A stretch of 64,000 bases of DNA, taken from the NCBI RefSeq assembly GCF_003752585.1, contig NZ_RKHR01000005.1, positions 496,932 through 560,931 of the forward strand. The letters are read 5' to 3'. Made by a program: the position numbers and the translations under genes. The notes beneath the pieces are model-generated. The model was not told the DNA's origin, searched no databases, and saw nothing but the letters and a program-made list of their open reading frames with translations. The DNA comes from Sinobacterium caligoides. Lineage in GTDB: Bacteria > Pseudomonadota > Gammaproteobacteria > Pseudomonadales > Sinobacteriaceae. Below are positions 10,414 to 20,054 of this stretch, piece after piece; the first letter of the stretch is position 1, and every line of letters begins with the position of its first letter.

Positions 10414-10989
10414 TTACTCCGCACTAATTCCTAGATTACTGACACCGTCATTAATCGCCAACTTTCGCAGTTCACGAATGACTGTCGCCGACTTCAGCTC
10501 AGCATCGGGCAACTGCAAAATCGTATCGAGCAGGTATTCATTCGCCTCAATCAATTCAGAATCTTCTGGCGCAATTTGCTGCATCTCTAGAAAACCCTCA
10601 ATCGCACCGCGCGATACGGCCAACACCTCTCGACGATAGCTCTCACCCTCCCCCTCTAACACACAGTTGAGCGCAGAGTTCAGCACCACACAGGCATCAA
10701 TGGCGGGGTACACACCAAACATATCGAAATCGTCGGCATCGGGGGTAATCACCTCGAGCTTCTCAGCTTGCAGCTCGAAATTAATTTTCGCGCCATCGAC
10801 TAATAGCCATTCCCAAACCACATTCAGTATATTGCGTAGCGCCACTGCGTCGGTAAACTCACTCACCTGGCAGAAGAGCTGGTAGTTTGGGTAAGAGCGC
10901 TGACAGACCGCCGCCGCCAATAAAACAGTGCGTCGAAGCTCAGACGTAATACGAGACTTACTGGCGCGTGGCGCGGGCTTTTTATTCAC
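10414..10989 (-). CDS. yjaG: YjaG family protein (DUF416)
   Basis: The 191 residues match the YjaG/DUF416 pattern: YPNYQLFCQ, LNVVWEWL, KINFELQAEKLE, DFDMFGVYPAIDACV, and SNLGI near the C-terminus. The protein is soluble and largely helical. Its molecular function is not established. It is the first gene of a pair with the glutaredoxin-like gene. Confidence 0.88.
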   Translation of the reverse strand: MNKKPAPRASKSRITSELRRTVLLAAAVCQRSYPNYQLFCQVSEFTDAVALRNILNVVWEWLLVDGAKINFELQAEKLEVITPDADDFDMFGVYPAIDACVVLNSALNCVLEGEGESYRREVLAVSRGAIEGFLEMQQIAPEDSELIEANEYLLDTILQLPDAELKSATVIRELRKLAINDGVSNLGISAE

Positions 10990-11172
10990 GATTATTCCTC
11001 TACGATTGACAAAAGGTGTCTATAAATTCTCAAAACGCTACGCTAGTATTGAAATGTTGATGACATAGGCGCAACAATAAAGCCACCGTCATCGATAGGC
11101 TCCCCGAAGTCGATTATTCCGGGACATCATCCTAAGAACATGGTGGTAAGTATAACTAAGTTAGGCAGATTT

Positions 11173-11760
11173 ATGGTAGCCAAAGTCATATTCATTAGCG
11201 GTATCTGCGGTCTTCTAGGCCTGATGGCAGGCTGCAGTAGTAACACTTCGAATCCCCCCCCTGCTGAAACCAGCGATTGGCAGTGCCGCGCCAATAGCAA
11301 CGGCCACTGGCAGTGCGGGCAAGGCAAAATGACAACAAACACAACCGTTACAGCCACTCAGCCAAGCGCAACCGTCTATACCGATACCAGTGCCAGTGCC
11401 AGTGCCAGTGCCAGTGCCAGTGCCAGTGCCAGTGCCAGTGCCAGTGAAGGCGAGCCTAAGCTAGCTGCCAGCGCTAACTCAACAGCCCTGAAAATCAGCC
11501 ACCTCAACGATGCCCCTGACAATTATTACGTGGTACAACTAGGCGCCCTTTCCAAGCAAAAATCACTCACTACCTATTTACAGCTCTATGCCGACTATCA
11601 GCCTTTAGTGCTACCTAGCAATCACCTATTCCTGGTGATAGAGAACATCTACCCAGACTATGCCAGCGCCCAACGCGCCGTTGCCAACTACCCTGTCGCG
11701 AAAGGGGTCGGACAGCCTTGGATACGCCGCGTTAGTGAGCTGCGAAAAAGCTTACGTTAA
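11173..11760 (+). CDS. SPOR-domain lipoprotein with Ser-Ala repeat linker
   Basis: The signal peptide ends in the lipobox LMAGC with C21 as the lipidation site. Next come a short Cys-containing segment, a linker of ten Ser-Ala pairs encoded by a perfect hexanucleotide repeat, and a C-terminal SPOR-like domain starting YYVVQLGALS, which would bind denuded peptidoglycan at the septum. An upstream ATG at 11140 would add 11 residues, but the signal peptide fits the start at 11173 better. The stop overlaps that of the convergent synthetase gene. Confidence 0.75.
   Translation: MVAKVIFISGICGLLGLMAGCSSNTSNPPPAETSDWQCRANSNGHWQCGQGKMTTNTTVTATQPSATVYTDTSASASASASASASASASASEGEPKLAASANSTALKISHLNDAPDNYYVVQLGALSKQKSLTTYLQLYADYQPLVLPSNHLFLVIENIYPDYASAQRAVANYPVAKGVGQPWIRRVSELRKSLR
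11387..11446 (+). repeat. Hexanucleotide microsatellite (CCAGTG)x10
   Basis: Ten perfect tandem copies of CCAGTG lie in frame inside the lipoprotein gene and encode alternating Ser and Ala. Gain or loss of units would change linker length without shifting the frame. Confidence 0.97.
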
Positions 11761-13322
11761 CCGCGAGGCGGGTATTGATCACGAATACGCCGTAGGTAGA
11801 GCTTACCTGCTGGCGTGCGGGGCAGCTTTGACGTCATATACACCTGCCGAGGTAGCTTATAGGCTGCCAATAGCTGCCGACAATGAGCCATCAGCTCATC
11901 CTGCAAGCCTTCCCCCACCCCCTCTGGCATCGGCTGAATGACGGCGACAACCTGCTCCCCCCATTCGTCATCCGGCACCCCAAAGACACCCGCATCGGCG
12001 ACAGCAGGGTGATCAATTAACACCGCCTCAATCTCCGCCGGGTAGATGTTTACGCCACCGGATATAATCAAGTTAGAGCGACGATCAGATAGGTAGACAT
12101 AACCGTCATCATCAACGCGACCAAGATCACCAAGGGTAAAGGCACCACAAGAAAGATGTGCCGCGGCCGTCTTCTCAGCATCCCCGTGGTACTCAAAGAC
12201 ACGCGGCATATCTCTGTGGCGCGCATATAACAGGCCAATCTCGTTAGCGCCAAGCCGCTGTCCCTGCTTATCAACACTAAAGACCTCAAATTGTGGTAAC
12301 GCCTGCCCCACCGTTCCCGGGCAACGAAGCCACGCCTCACTGTCGACTAACGTTGTGACGCCACCTTCAGTCCCCCCCCAATACTCAACCAGTATCGTCC
12401 CCCAAGCCTCTATCATCTGCTGCTTAACCGATGCCGAAATAGGGGCTGCGCCGTGCAAGACAAGACGTAGGCTACTGCAGTCATGAAGTTGACGCTCCGC
12501 CAGCGGTAGCTTCAACAGACGCACAAACATCGTCGGCACCCAGTGTGTGTGCGTTACTCCGTAGCGCTCAATCAACACCAGCGCCTCGCGCACGTCAAAC
12601 TTCTGCATCAAGTAAAGGCTGGCACCGTTGAGCAAATCGTAAATCGCATAAAGTGCCGGCGCGGCGTGATACATCGGCCCCGTCACCAGGTGAACGCCCT
12701 CACCATCGAGGCCAACGTGATGGCCCCCCTGACGCATATTGCTTAACATCGTCTCAAGACAATCCGCTGCAACCCGTTTAACGCCCTTCGGGTAACCTGT
12801 CGTGCCACTGGTATAGATCATCAAACCGCCAGCTGTATCAGCGGCAGCCGGCTTTGTCAGGCTCACTTCCGCTAGCTTTGATGGATAATCCGCCTCGAGG
12901 TCAATAGCCAGTCTTAGCTGTTCAAGTACCGCAGAGCCACTGAGCTTCTGCTCGAATAATGAAGCGCTGTAGAACAGTGTCGTTGCCGCAGAGTCGGCGA
13001 CAATATATTCGACCTCAGGCGGTGCCAAATGCCAATTGATCGGCGTCAGCCAGGCACCACTGAGCAGCACCCCCAGCATAATTTCGACATTTTCATAGCG
13101 GTTGTCGAGTAACAGCGCCACGTGATCACCCGGGCCAACGCCGCACTTACGTAACAGACTATAAACACGATAACTGCGCTCGACTAAGGTAGGAAAGTCG
13201 ATTTGATTAACGCCATCCTGTACAGCAAACGCCTTGTCATTCCGTGACAGATAATCCAAAACCATAGCTTCACCCAGACCTTTGCGGTCTATTTCCATGA
13301 AAAACGTTGCTGCACACGCCAA
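11757..13322 (-). CDS. Acyl-CoA synthetase (AMP-dependent synthetase/ligase)
   Basis: This ANL-superfamily enzyme of about 500-521 residues would activate a carboxylic acid to an acyl-adenylate and then a CoA thioester. The P-loop is YTSGTTGYPKG (about 170). WGGTEGG, LGDLGRVDDDGY and the C-terminal SGGVNIYPAEIE and PRTPAGKLYLRRI motifs follow, with the adenylation lysine in the last. The substrate cannot be read from sequence. The start is uncertain: the longest frame begins with TTG at 13322, while ATG at 13265 has GGTGA before it and fits the usual family N-terminus. It follows the carbonic anhydrase gene on the same strand. Confidence 0.88.
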   Translation of the reverse strand: MACAATFFMEIDRKGLGEAMVLDYLSRNDKAFAVQDGVNQIDFPTLVERSYRVYSLLRKCGVGPGDHVALLLDNRYENVEIMLGVLLSGAWLTPINWHLAPPEVEYIVADSAATTLFYSASLFEQKLSGSAVLEQLRLAIDLEADYPSKLAEVSLTKPAAADTAGGLMIYTSGTTGYPKGVKRVAADCLETMLSNMRQGGHHVGLDGEGVHLVTGPMYHAAPALYAIYDLLNGASLYLMQKFDVREALVLIERYGVTHTHWVPTMFVRLLKLPLAERQLHDCSSLRLVLHGAAPISASVKQQMIEAWGTILVEYWGGTEGGVTTLVDSEAWLRCPGTVGQALPQFEVFSVDKQGQRLGANEIGLLYARHRDMPRVFEYHGDAEKTAAAHLSCGAFTLGDLGRVDDDGYVYLSDRRSNLIISGGVNIYPAEIEAVLIDHPAVADAGVFGVPDDEWGEQVVAVIQPMPEGVGEGLQDELMAHCRQLLAAYKLPRQVYMTSKLPRTPAGKLYLRRIRDQYPPRG

Positions 13323-13336
13323 ATACCGTCGTGCGT

Positions 13337-13966
13337 TTAAGAGATCCGATAGGTTTCTGGAATCTGATCTTTACCGCTAATTCGTTTACCCAAGCTTTTC
13401 AACATACCGTCACTCAAACCGTAAATCCAGCCGTGGACCTCTAGCTTCTGGCCGCGCTTCCAAGCATTCTGCACAATGGTGGTATGACAAACATGCCCGA
13501 CCTGCTCGATCACATTAAGTTCACACATGCGATTAATCTGGTCTTGCTTAGACCCTGCTGCCGACACCTCGTCGAGGTTACGGTGGTAAATATCTTTAAT
13601 ATTACGCAACCAGTTATCGATCAGACCCAGCTCGTTATCTTCCATCGACGCCGCCACACCGCCACAACCATAGTGCCCGACAACAGCGATATGCTCGACC
13701 TTCAAGTACTCTACGGCATATTGAATGACGGATAGGCAGTTAAGGTCGGTATGAGTGACAACGTTGGCTACGTTGCGGTGAACAAATAACTCGCCCGGTA
13801 GCAAACCAACAATTTCATTGGCGGGTACCCGGCTATCCGAACAGCCGATCCACAAATACTTTGGGCTCTGTTGCTTCGATAGTTTCTTAAAAAAATCGGG
13901 GTTATCTTCTTTAATGGCCGCGGCCCACTGACTGTTATTGCGAAACAGCTCATCAATATTAGGCAT
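13337..13966 (-). CDS. can: Beta-class carbonic anhydrase
   Basis: This 209-residue enzyme interconverts CO2 and bicarbonate. Zinc ligands match E. coli Can: C42 and D44 in GCSDSRVPAN, then H98 and C101 in GHYGCGG, with R46 paired to D44. The domain is complete and the length normal. A TATAAT-like hexamer on this strand lies about 65 bp upstream of the start. Confidence 0.96.
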   Translation of the reverse strand: MPNIDELFRNNSQWAAAIKEDNPDFFKKLSKQQSPKYLWIGCSDSRVPANEIVGLLPGELFVHRNVANVVTHTDLNCLSVIQYAVEYLKVEHIAVVGHYGCGGVAASMEDNELGLIDNWLRNIKDIYHRNLDEVSAAGSKQDQINRMCELNVIEQVGHVCHTTIVQNAWKRGQKLEVHGWIYGLSDGMLKSLGKRISGKDQIPETYRIS

Positions 13967-14031
13967 ATTTTATACTCTTAAGATTGGTATTTTCACAAAT
14001 AGTGGCCGTCCATTATAACGCCTGCGAAGAC

Positions 14032-14071
14032 GATTTTCACGATAGAAGACAACAACGGAGTGGGTTATAAT
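14032..14071. promoter_or_regulatory. Divergent -10 hexamers between can and the TrmH-type gene
   Basis: A TATAAT occurs on the minus strand (14032-14037), facing can, and another on the plus strand (14066-14071), facing the methyltransferase gene. The -35 matches are poor, so this is tentative. Confidence 0.35.
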
Positions 14072-14134
14072 CACTTCTTCCCTCCTTTTAGATGTGGTCA
14101 TCGAGCACATTTCAGCACAGGCTAAACACGACTC

Positions 14135-14914
14135 ATGAGTAAAAATCGCTACCAGGGCGACAGCGACAGCTATCTTGCCAAAAAATCTCAGCTCGCCAGC
14201 CTCATCACCGTCTATGGTCGCAACCCTGTCTTCGAGGCGCTGAACGACCGCTCGATGAGTATTGCCAAGCTGCACCTTGCCGATAGCAACCGTCCCTCCA
14301 AGGCCGTGCAGGAGATGATCGATATCGCGGAGCGTCGTGGCATCGAGGTGCTCTACCACGAGCGTAAAGCGCTCTCACGCATCTCCAAAAACGGTAAACA
14401 AGATCAGGGCGTCGCCCTCGACATCCAGTGTCCGCTGTACCGCAGCGCCAATGAGCTGCTCAAAAAAGAGCTGCCGGCACGTATCCTTGCCGTTGACGGT
14501 ATCACCAACCCGCAGAACCTCGGCATGATCATCCGCTCAGCCTGCGCCGGCAATATCGACGCACTGCTACTATCGACCGGTAAGGGGAATGTGACACTCT
14601 CTCCCCTGGTCATTAAAGCTAGCGCTGGCACGCTCTTTAAGATGCCTATCTACCACTGCCACAACCTCGCAGAAGGCCTTACCGAGCTCAAGCAACACGG
14701 TGCCGATATCTGCACACTGTCCTCTTACGCCAAGACCACCCTGTTTGACTATCGACCGGCTAAATCGGCTGTCTATGTCCTTGGTAACGAAACTGAAGGC
14801 GTCTCGAAGAGTGTCGAAGCTGTCGCCACCGTCGGCCTCAATATCCCGATGAACCGGGGCGTCGAGTCACTCAACGTCGCCGTCACCGGCGCGCTCATCG
14901 CCTTCCTACCCTAG
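14135..14914 (+). CDS. TrmH-family RNA ribose methyltransferase
   Basis: This 259-residue SPOUT-fold enzyme would transfer methyl from S-adenosylmethionine to a ribose 2'-OH in tRNA or rRNA. An N-terminal substrate-binding domain with YGRNPVFEAL is followed by the three SPOUT motifs: GITNPQNLGMIIRSA, VLGNETEGVS and IPMNRGVESLNVAVTGAL. This layout resembles RlmB and related 23S rRNA enzymes, but the target cannot be read from sequence. It is divergent from can. Confidence 0.9.
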   Translation: MSKNRYQGDSDSYLAKKSQLASLITVYGRNPVFEALNDRSMSIAKLHLADSNRPSKAVQEMIDIAERRGIEVLYHERKALSRISKNGKQDQGVALDIQCPLYRSANELLKKELPARILAVDGITNPQNLGMIIRSACAGNIDALLLSTGKGNVTLSPLVIKASAGTLFKMPIYHCHNLAEGLTELKQHGADICTLSSYAKTTLFDYRPAKSAVYVLGNETEGVSKSVEAVATVGLNIPMNRGVESLNVAVTGALIAFLP

Positions 14915-15061
14915 CACTCGGCAACACAAGCGGCAGGTGCCCGGTAACGATTTATCGATACAAGACGCCGCCTGCTGTTTTCTTCTTTTACTGCTCCGTT
15001 ACTCCTTGTTGTGCCTTGTTGCTGCCCGCTGCAAACAGCGACTCAACCTGCCCATCACGAC

Positions 15062-15109
15062 GATAGATTAAATCGATCAAACAAAAAGAATTAATCGATT
15101 ATATCTATC
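15062..15109. promoter_or_regulatory. Large dyad upstream of dps, possible OxyR-type operator
   Basis: Two 16-bp arms (15062-15077 and 15094-15109) are inverted repeats matching at 14 of 16 positions, with a 16-bp spacer. Both have ATAG/CTAT ends as in OxyR sites, though the spacing differs from the classical site. It sits about 75 bp before the dps start. Confidence 0.45.
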
Positions 15110-15183
15110 CACTGCTTTTCACCATAATGCCCGCATCAACACAGAACACCAAACACGGTGACTATTCTACAGAGGCAACGACA

Positions 15184-15660
15184 ATGAATTCAGCAACAAA
15201 CCTAATCGGTCTAGACCACGAAAAATCACAGCAGCTTGTCATCGAGCTCAACACACTGCTGGCCAGCTACCAAGTTCACTATATGAATAGCCGCGGCTAC
15301 CACTGGAACATCAAAGGTCAGGGCTTTTTCGAACTGCACGAGAAGTTCGAGGAGATCTATACCGACCTGCAACAGAAGATCGACGAGATCGCCGAGCGAA
15401 TTCTCACCCTCGGTAGCACCCCCGATCACAGTTACAGCGTCTACGCGAACAACAGCCTAATCGAAGAGCACACCCGCGCCTACGACGCAAAGTCATGCAT
15501 GCAGGGCCTGCAAGCTGGCTTTAGCCAACTGATCAGTTTTCAGCGAAAGGTGCTCAACCTAGCCGCTGAAGCGGACGATGAAGGCACCGCCGCCCTGATG
15601 AGCGACTATATACGCGAGCAGGAAAAGCTACAGTGGATGATCAGCGCCTACCTGCAATAG
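15184..15660 (+). CDS. dps: Dps ferritin-like DNA-protection protein
   Basis: Dps forms a dodecamer that oxidises and stores iron with peroxide and protects DNA. The 158 residues carry the intersubunit ferroxidase residues in SRGYHWNIKGQGFFELHEKF and the AERI helix. The reading frame extends to an upstream ATG at 15127, but GAGG before the ATG at 15184 and the family length favour the shorter start. A strong terminator follows, and a dyad in the upstream region may be the operator. Confidence 0.93.
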   Translation: MNSATNLIGLDHEKSQQLVIELNTLLASYQVHYMNSRGYHWNIKGQGFFELHEKFEEIYTDLQQKIDEIAERILTLGSTPDHSYSVYANNSLIEEHTRAYDAKSCMQGLQAGFSQLISFQRKVLNLAAEADDEGTAALMSDYIREQEKLQWMISAYLQ

Positions 15661-15750
15661 TGATAACGCAATGTCGTAGTCATAATGTAACACCACAGCC
15701 ATAAGGTAATACCAAAGCCATAACACGATGGCATAAGTCACAGCGAAAAC

Positions 15751-15788
15751 AAAAAACCCTAGCACGGTCCGCCGTGCTAGGGTTTTTT
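15751..15788. terminator. Bidirectional terminator between dps and the VWA gene
   Basis: An 11-bp perfect stem (CCCTAGCACGG / CCGTGCTAGGG) with a 4-nt loop has six A before it and six T after it. It would end transcription of both convergent genes. Confidence 0.92.
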
Positions 15789-15810
15789 CATTACTGCAGT
15801 GAAGACAATA

Positions 15811-16986
15811 TTACTTGCTCAAATAGCCCATCGCTTCCTCGAGGCCACCCACCGTCATTGGGTACATCTGGTCTTCAACCAGCTCTTTCACCATCCCCAC
15901 TGACTGCGTCCACTCCCACTCTCGCGTGGGTAGCGGATTAATCCACACGACCTTGTCGAACTGCGCTTTCAAACGATTAAACCAGACATAACCCGGCTCT
16001 TCGTTCCAGTACTCGACACTGCCACCGGCCTGGGCGATCTCGTAGGGCGACATCGCCGCATCACCGACAAAGATCACCTTGTAGTCACTGCCAAAAGTAT
16101 TCAACACCTCCGTCAATTTACTGCGTTGCTGCTGTCGGCGCTCGTTACTGGTCCACACATCGTCGTAAAGAAAGTTATGAAAGTAGAAATATTCCATGTG
16201 CTTGAACTCAGCCCTGGCCGCCGAGAACAGCTCCTCACAGACTTGAATATGGGGATCCATCGAGCCGCCGATATCAAAGAACAACAACACTTTGACGGCG
16301 TTATGACGCTCCTGCAGCATTTTGATATCTAACAAGCCGGCATTGCGTGCGGTCGAGCGTATCGTGTCGTCAATATCCAGCTCTTCTGCTGCACCGGTAC
16401 GAGCAAACTTACGCAAGCGACGCAACGCAACCTTGATGTTTCGCGTACCGAGCTCGACGCTGTCATCGAGGTCTTTGAATTGGCGCTTTTCCCACACCTT
16501 GACCGCTTTACCGTGCTTACCCGGGCCGCCGACACGTATGCCTTCAGGGTTATAACCACCGTGCCCAAAGGGTGAAGTACCGCCGGTACCCACCCACTTG
16601 TTGCCGCCTTCATGACGCTCGTTCTGCTCTTCGAGTCGCTCTTTGAACTGTTTCATGAGCTCTTCGAGACCACCTAACGATTCAACTTTGGCCTTCTCCT
16701 CATCGCTGAGGAATTTTTCAAACTCCTGGCGCATCCAGTCATCGGGAATCAACGCCTCGATTAAATCATCGATACTCTGAAGGTCTTTAAAATAGACGCT
16801 AAAAGCACGATCAAAGCGATCGAAGTATTTTTCATCTTTGCACAAGATGACTCGCGACAGAAAATAAAACTCATCAACATCGGCAAAGACAACGTGCCGC
16901 TTGAGTGCCTCGAGTAAATCGAGCAACTCACGCAGTGTCACCGGTACACCCGCTTGCTTCAGTGTGTAGAAGAAATTAATTAACAC
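15811..16986 (-). CDS. VWA-domain protein, CoxE-like
   Basis: This 391-residue soluble protein has a C-terminal von Willebrand A-like domain of the CoxE type. The metal site reads DIGGSMD, so the first serine of the usual DxSxS is glycine. The N-terminal half is charged and helical, with a Gly-rich segment (about 125-155). It follows a MoxR AAA+ gene on the same strand. MoxR/VWA pairs act as chaperones that mature or insert cofactors into target enzymes; the target here is unknown. Confidence 0.88.
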   Translation of the reverse strand: MLINFFYTLKQAGVPVTLRELLDLLEALKRHVVFADVDEFYFLSRVILCKDEKYFDRFDRAFSVYFKDLQSIDDLIEALIPDDWMRQEFEKFLSDEEKAKVESLGGLEELMKQFKERLEEQNERHEGGNKWVGTGGTSPFGHGGYNPEGIRVGGPGKHGKAVKVWEKRQFKDLDDSVELGTRNIKVALRRLRKFARTGAAEELDIDDTIRSTARNAGLLDIKMLQERHNAVKVLLFFDIGGSMDPHIQVCEELFSAARAEFKHMEYFYFHNFLYDDVWTSNERRQQQRSKLTEVLNTFGSDYKVIFVGDAAMSPYEIAQAGGSVEYWNEEPGYVWFNRLKAQFDKVVWINPLPTREWEWTQSVGMVKELVEDQMYPMTVGGLEEAMGYLSK

Positions 16987-17057
16987 CCGTACCTCCCAAC
17001 TCTCCGAGGTTGATCATCACAACGATCACCAACCTATGAACCCGTTAGCCAGTGAGA

Positions 17058-17909
17058 CTACCTGCGCCCGTCTCTACGGTTCAGAAAAGCGAGGCGCTCC
17101 AACAGCGATACATCCTGCTCGTTCTTCACTAGGGCACCATGTAGCGGTGGGATTGCTTTCTTTTGATCGCGGTTCTTTAGGATCTCATCAGGCATATCGT
17201 CGGCCATCAACAGCTTCAACCAATCGATTAACTCAGAGGTAGAGGGCTTCTTCTTCAACCCCGGCACTTCTCGAAGATCAAAGAACGACTCAAGCGCCTC
17301 AGAGAGCAACTCAGGTTTTAAGTTAGGGTAATGCACGTCGACGATCTTGCGCATCGTCGCCTTGTCCGGGAAGTTGATATAGTGGAAAAAACAGCGACGC
17401 AGGAACGCATCAGGCAGCTCCTTCTCGTTATTACTGGTAATAATGATCACCGGGCGGACTTTTGCCTTGACCGTTTCACCGGTCTCGTAGACATGAAACT
17501 CCATCTTATCGAGCTCCACCAACAAATCGTTAGGAAACTCGATGTCTGCCTTATCGATCTCATCAATCAATAATACGACTTGCTCATCGGCATCGAAAGC
17601 CTCCCAGAGCTTGCCCTTCTTGATGTAGTTACCGATGTCATGAACACGGTCATCGCCCAGTTGCGAGTCACGTAAGCGGCTAACCGCGTCGTACTCATAG
17701 AGGCCCTGTTGCGCCTTAGTGGTTGATTTTACGTGCCATTGAATCAGCTTCATGCCGAGGCCTTGTGCAACCTGCTCTGCCAACATGGTCTTACCCGTGC
17801 CTGGCTCGCCCTTAATCAATAGTGGCCGCTGCAAGGTAATCGCTGCATTGACGGCCATCGCCAAGTCGTCTGTTGCGACGTATTGTTCGGTACTCTGAAA
17901 CTGCTTCAT
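17058..17909 (-). CDS. MoxR-family AAA+ ATPase
   Basis: This 283-residue AAA+ protein has Walker A GEPGTGKT (34-41), Walker B LLIDEIDKAD and sensor 1 ITSNNEKELPDAFLRR. It belongs to the MoxR branch usually encoded beside VWA proteins, and here it precedes the CoxE-like gene by about 70 bp. Together they are a likely chaperone pair using ATP to remodel a partner. Confidence 0.9.
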   Translation of the reverse strand: MKQFQSTEQYVATDDLAMAVNAAITLQRPLLIKGEPGTGKTMLAEQVAQGLGMKLIQWHVKSTTKAQQGLYEYDAVSRLRDSQLGDDRVHDIGNYIKKGKLWEAFDADEQVVLLIDEIDKADIEFPNDLLVELDKMEFHVYETGETVKAKVRPVIIITSNNEKELPDAFLRRCFFHYINFPDKATMRKIVDVHYPNLKPELLSEALESFFDLREVPGLKKKPSTSELIDWLKLLMADDMPDEILKNRDQKKAIPPLHGALVKNEQDVSLLERLAFLNRRDGRR

Positions 17910-18152
17910 GCTTCCACCATTTCGACAGCCCGACGGCTGCCTCTCTCTTATTTGGACAAAGGAACTGAGCTCGATAGCGATACATGCAGGTGCGTACTAT
18001 ACCAAGTGGTACAGGCGCCAGCACAGCTAGAGCTGAATACTGTAAACCATGATACCACTGCTCAGTGACGATGTTTAGCCGGTGACGAAGGTGGAGTTCA
18101 TCACATCAGGTGAAAGTTTGGCGCCGCTAGCGCTAGCAGCTAACGCATTGTA

Positions 18153-18422
18153 CTAGTAGGGCTCTTGTAACCCTAGGTCCAATACATCTTTAACCTCAGA
18201 CCAAAAGTACGCCTTGTTATAACGACCTCGACTCGAGCTTACCCATACATCGCGGGCTGAGTTGTAAATAAACTCCATCCCCTCAGGGGCCCCCATAAAA
18301 GCTGTGTATTCTTCTGTATTCTTCTCCTCAACAATACTAACGCCTAAACTTGTCGCTTGCTTCAGTATCAGGTGCCTTTCCGCCATCTTTACTACCTTTA
18401 TCATTATATTTCCCCAGCTCAT
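18153..18422 (-). CDS. Small hypothetical protein
   Basis: The product has up to 89 residues, soluble, with no domain I recognise. Candidate starts are ATG at 18422, at 18404 (GGGGA just upstream) and at 18386 (AAGGT upstream). It stands alone between moxR and cysK. Reality as a gene is likely but not certain. Confidence 0.5.
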   Translation of the reverse strand: MSWGNIMIKVVKMAERHLILKQATSLGVSIVEEKNTEEYTAFMGAPEGMEFIYNSARDVWVSSSRGRYNKAYFWSEVKDVLDLGLQEPY

Positions 18423-18613
18423 ACTGAGTAGGTTTGCACGGTTACAGGATTAGACTAAGAAGAAGGCTATAGGCAAACAATAGGCACTCTTACCTATATA
18501 ACCAATGATTAATATTATCGGCCATCAGGATAGGCAGCCGAGTCGTGCTGGCGCTATACTAAGCGCCGAGAGAAAATAAGCAGAGACCGACCTCCCCTTG
18601 ATGAGAGAATAAT

Positions 18614-19582
18614 ATGAGCAATATTTTTGCAGATAACAGCCTAAGTATCGGTAATACACCGCTAATCAAGCTAAACCGTATCGCCGAAGGCGCGACTATT
18701 TACGCCAAGATCGAGTCACGTAACCCGGCCAACAGCATCAAGTGTCGTATCGGCGCCAACATGATCTGGCGTGCGGAGCAAGATGGTACGCTCAAGCCCG
18801 GCACCACCCTGGTTGAACCGACCAGCGGCAATACCGGTATCGCCCTCGCCTTTGTCGCCGCCTCACGGGGTTACAAGCTGGTGCTCACCATGCCTAACAC
18901 CATGAGCCTCGAACGTCGCCAACTGATGACGGCGCTTGGTGCCGAGCTGGTGCTAACTGATGGTGCGAAGGGGATGAACGGCGCCATCGAGAAAGCTGCC
19001 GAGATCGTCGCTAACAACAGCGACCATTACATGCTGCAGCAATTCGACAACCCGGCGAACCCGGAAATTCACGAGAAAACCACCGGCCCAGAGATCTGGC
19101 AAGACACCGACGGCGAGATCGACATCTTGGTTAGCGGCGTCGGCACCGGCGGTACTATCTCGGGTATCTCCCGCTACATCAAGCAGAGCCAGGGTAAGGC
19201 GATCACATCTGTCGCCGTGGAGCCAACGTCATCGAATATGATTCGTGCTGCACTGAACGGTGACGAGCCGAGCCACGCCCCTCACAAGATTCAGGGCATC
19301 GGTGCCGGTTTCATTCCCAAAAACCTCGACCTGTCGGTCGTCGACCAATGCCTCGCCGTCGACAACGACGCCGCTATCGCTATGGCACATCGGTTAATGA
19401 AAGAGGAAGGGATTCTTGCCGGCATCTCCTCCGGCGCCGCCGTCGCCGCGGCATTAGAGCTGGCTAATAAGCCAGAGAACAATGGCAAGACAATCGTCGT
19501 CATCCTGCCGGATTCTGGCGAGCGCTACCTGTCGACGGCACTCTTCGAAGGTCAGTTCAGCGAGCAGGAAACAGTACAGTAA
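18614..19582 (+). CDS. cysK: Cysteine synthase A (O-acetylserine sulfhydrylase)
   Basis: This PLP enzyme makes L-cysteine from O-acetylserine and sulfide. The 322 residues carry the Schiff-base lysine K43 in NSIKCRIG, the substrate loop TSGNTGIA, the phosphate-binding GTGGTISG and the C-terminal [10 protein letters not shown]. The length is normal. A hairpin with a poor T tract follows. Confidence 0.94.
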   Translation: MSNIFADNSLSIGNTPLIKLNRIAEGATIYAKIESRNPANSIKCRIGANMIWRAEQDGTLKPGTTLVEPTSGNTGIALAFVAASRGYKLVLTMPNTMSLERRQLMTALGAELVLTDGAKGMNGAIEKAAEIVANNSDHYMLQQFDNPANPEIHEKTTGPEIWQDTDGEIDILVSGVGTGGTISGISRYIKQSQGKAITSVAVEPTSSNMIRAALNGDEPSHAPHKIQGIGAGFIPKNLDLSVVDQCLAVDNDAAIAMAHRLMKEEGILAGISSGAAVAAALELANKPENNGKTIVVILPDSGERYLSTALFEGQFSEQETVQ

Positions 19583-19597
19583 GTCGCAAGCAGTAAT

Positions 19598-19631
19598 CAC
19601 ACGCCACGGACCAACCATGGCGTGTGTCTTT
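19598..19631 (+). terminator. Possible cysK terminator
   Basis: A 12-bp stem with one mismatch and a 5-nt loop is followed by TCTTTG. The weak T tract makes function uncertain. Confidence 0.5.
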
Positions 19632-19645
19632 GTAAGCCAGCGGGC

Positions 19646-20050
19646 TTAGTCCCAGCCCGCTCCCGTGCGCACACCGAGACTGTTCAACGTTAAATCACCA
19701 TCAGCGACTTGATCACCCTGTGGAGTCGCCGTTAAGTTGACACAGGCGGTCAGGCCCCCTCCACAGGCAGCCGCGGTAATCACATAATAGCCCTCTGCAG
19801 AACTCGGCGCAGCAGCATAGTCCAACTGAATCAGATTCTCCGTGTAACTCAGGTTACTGGCAAAATGACGCTCTTGTGCCTGCATCACCTCTGAAAGCAT
19901 TGACATGCCATCGACACGACGCGCCTCACGCGCGTGTGCTTGATAACTCGGAAATGCCACCGCAGCAAGAATACCGATGATGGCGATGACCACCATCAGC
20001 TCCATTAAAGTAAAGCCCTGGGCTTTCTGCCTATTCATTTTCATTCTCAT
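19646..20050 (-). CDS. pilE: Type IV minor pilin, PilE-like
   Basis: The type III prepilin leader ends in G before [25 protein letters not shown], with the conserved Glu at +5 of the mature protein. The globular domain of about 105 residues has two Cys. As a minor pilin it would prime type IV pilus assembly in the inner membrane. It is the last gene of the pilV-pilW-pilX-orf-pilY1-pilE cluster. Confidence 0.88.
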   Translation of the reverse strand: MRMKMNRQKAQGFTLMELMVVIAIIGILAAVAFPSYQAHAREARRVDGMSMLSEVMQAQERHFASNLSYTENLIQLDYAAAPSSAEGYYVITAAACGGGLTACVNLTATPQGDQVADGDLTLNSLGVRTGAGWD

Positions 20051-20054
20051 TACT

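Noticed and set aside
13970..14359. 129-residue open frame opposite the TrmH-type gene
   Set aside because: Antisense to a clear gene and across the can promoter region; no family features.
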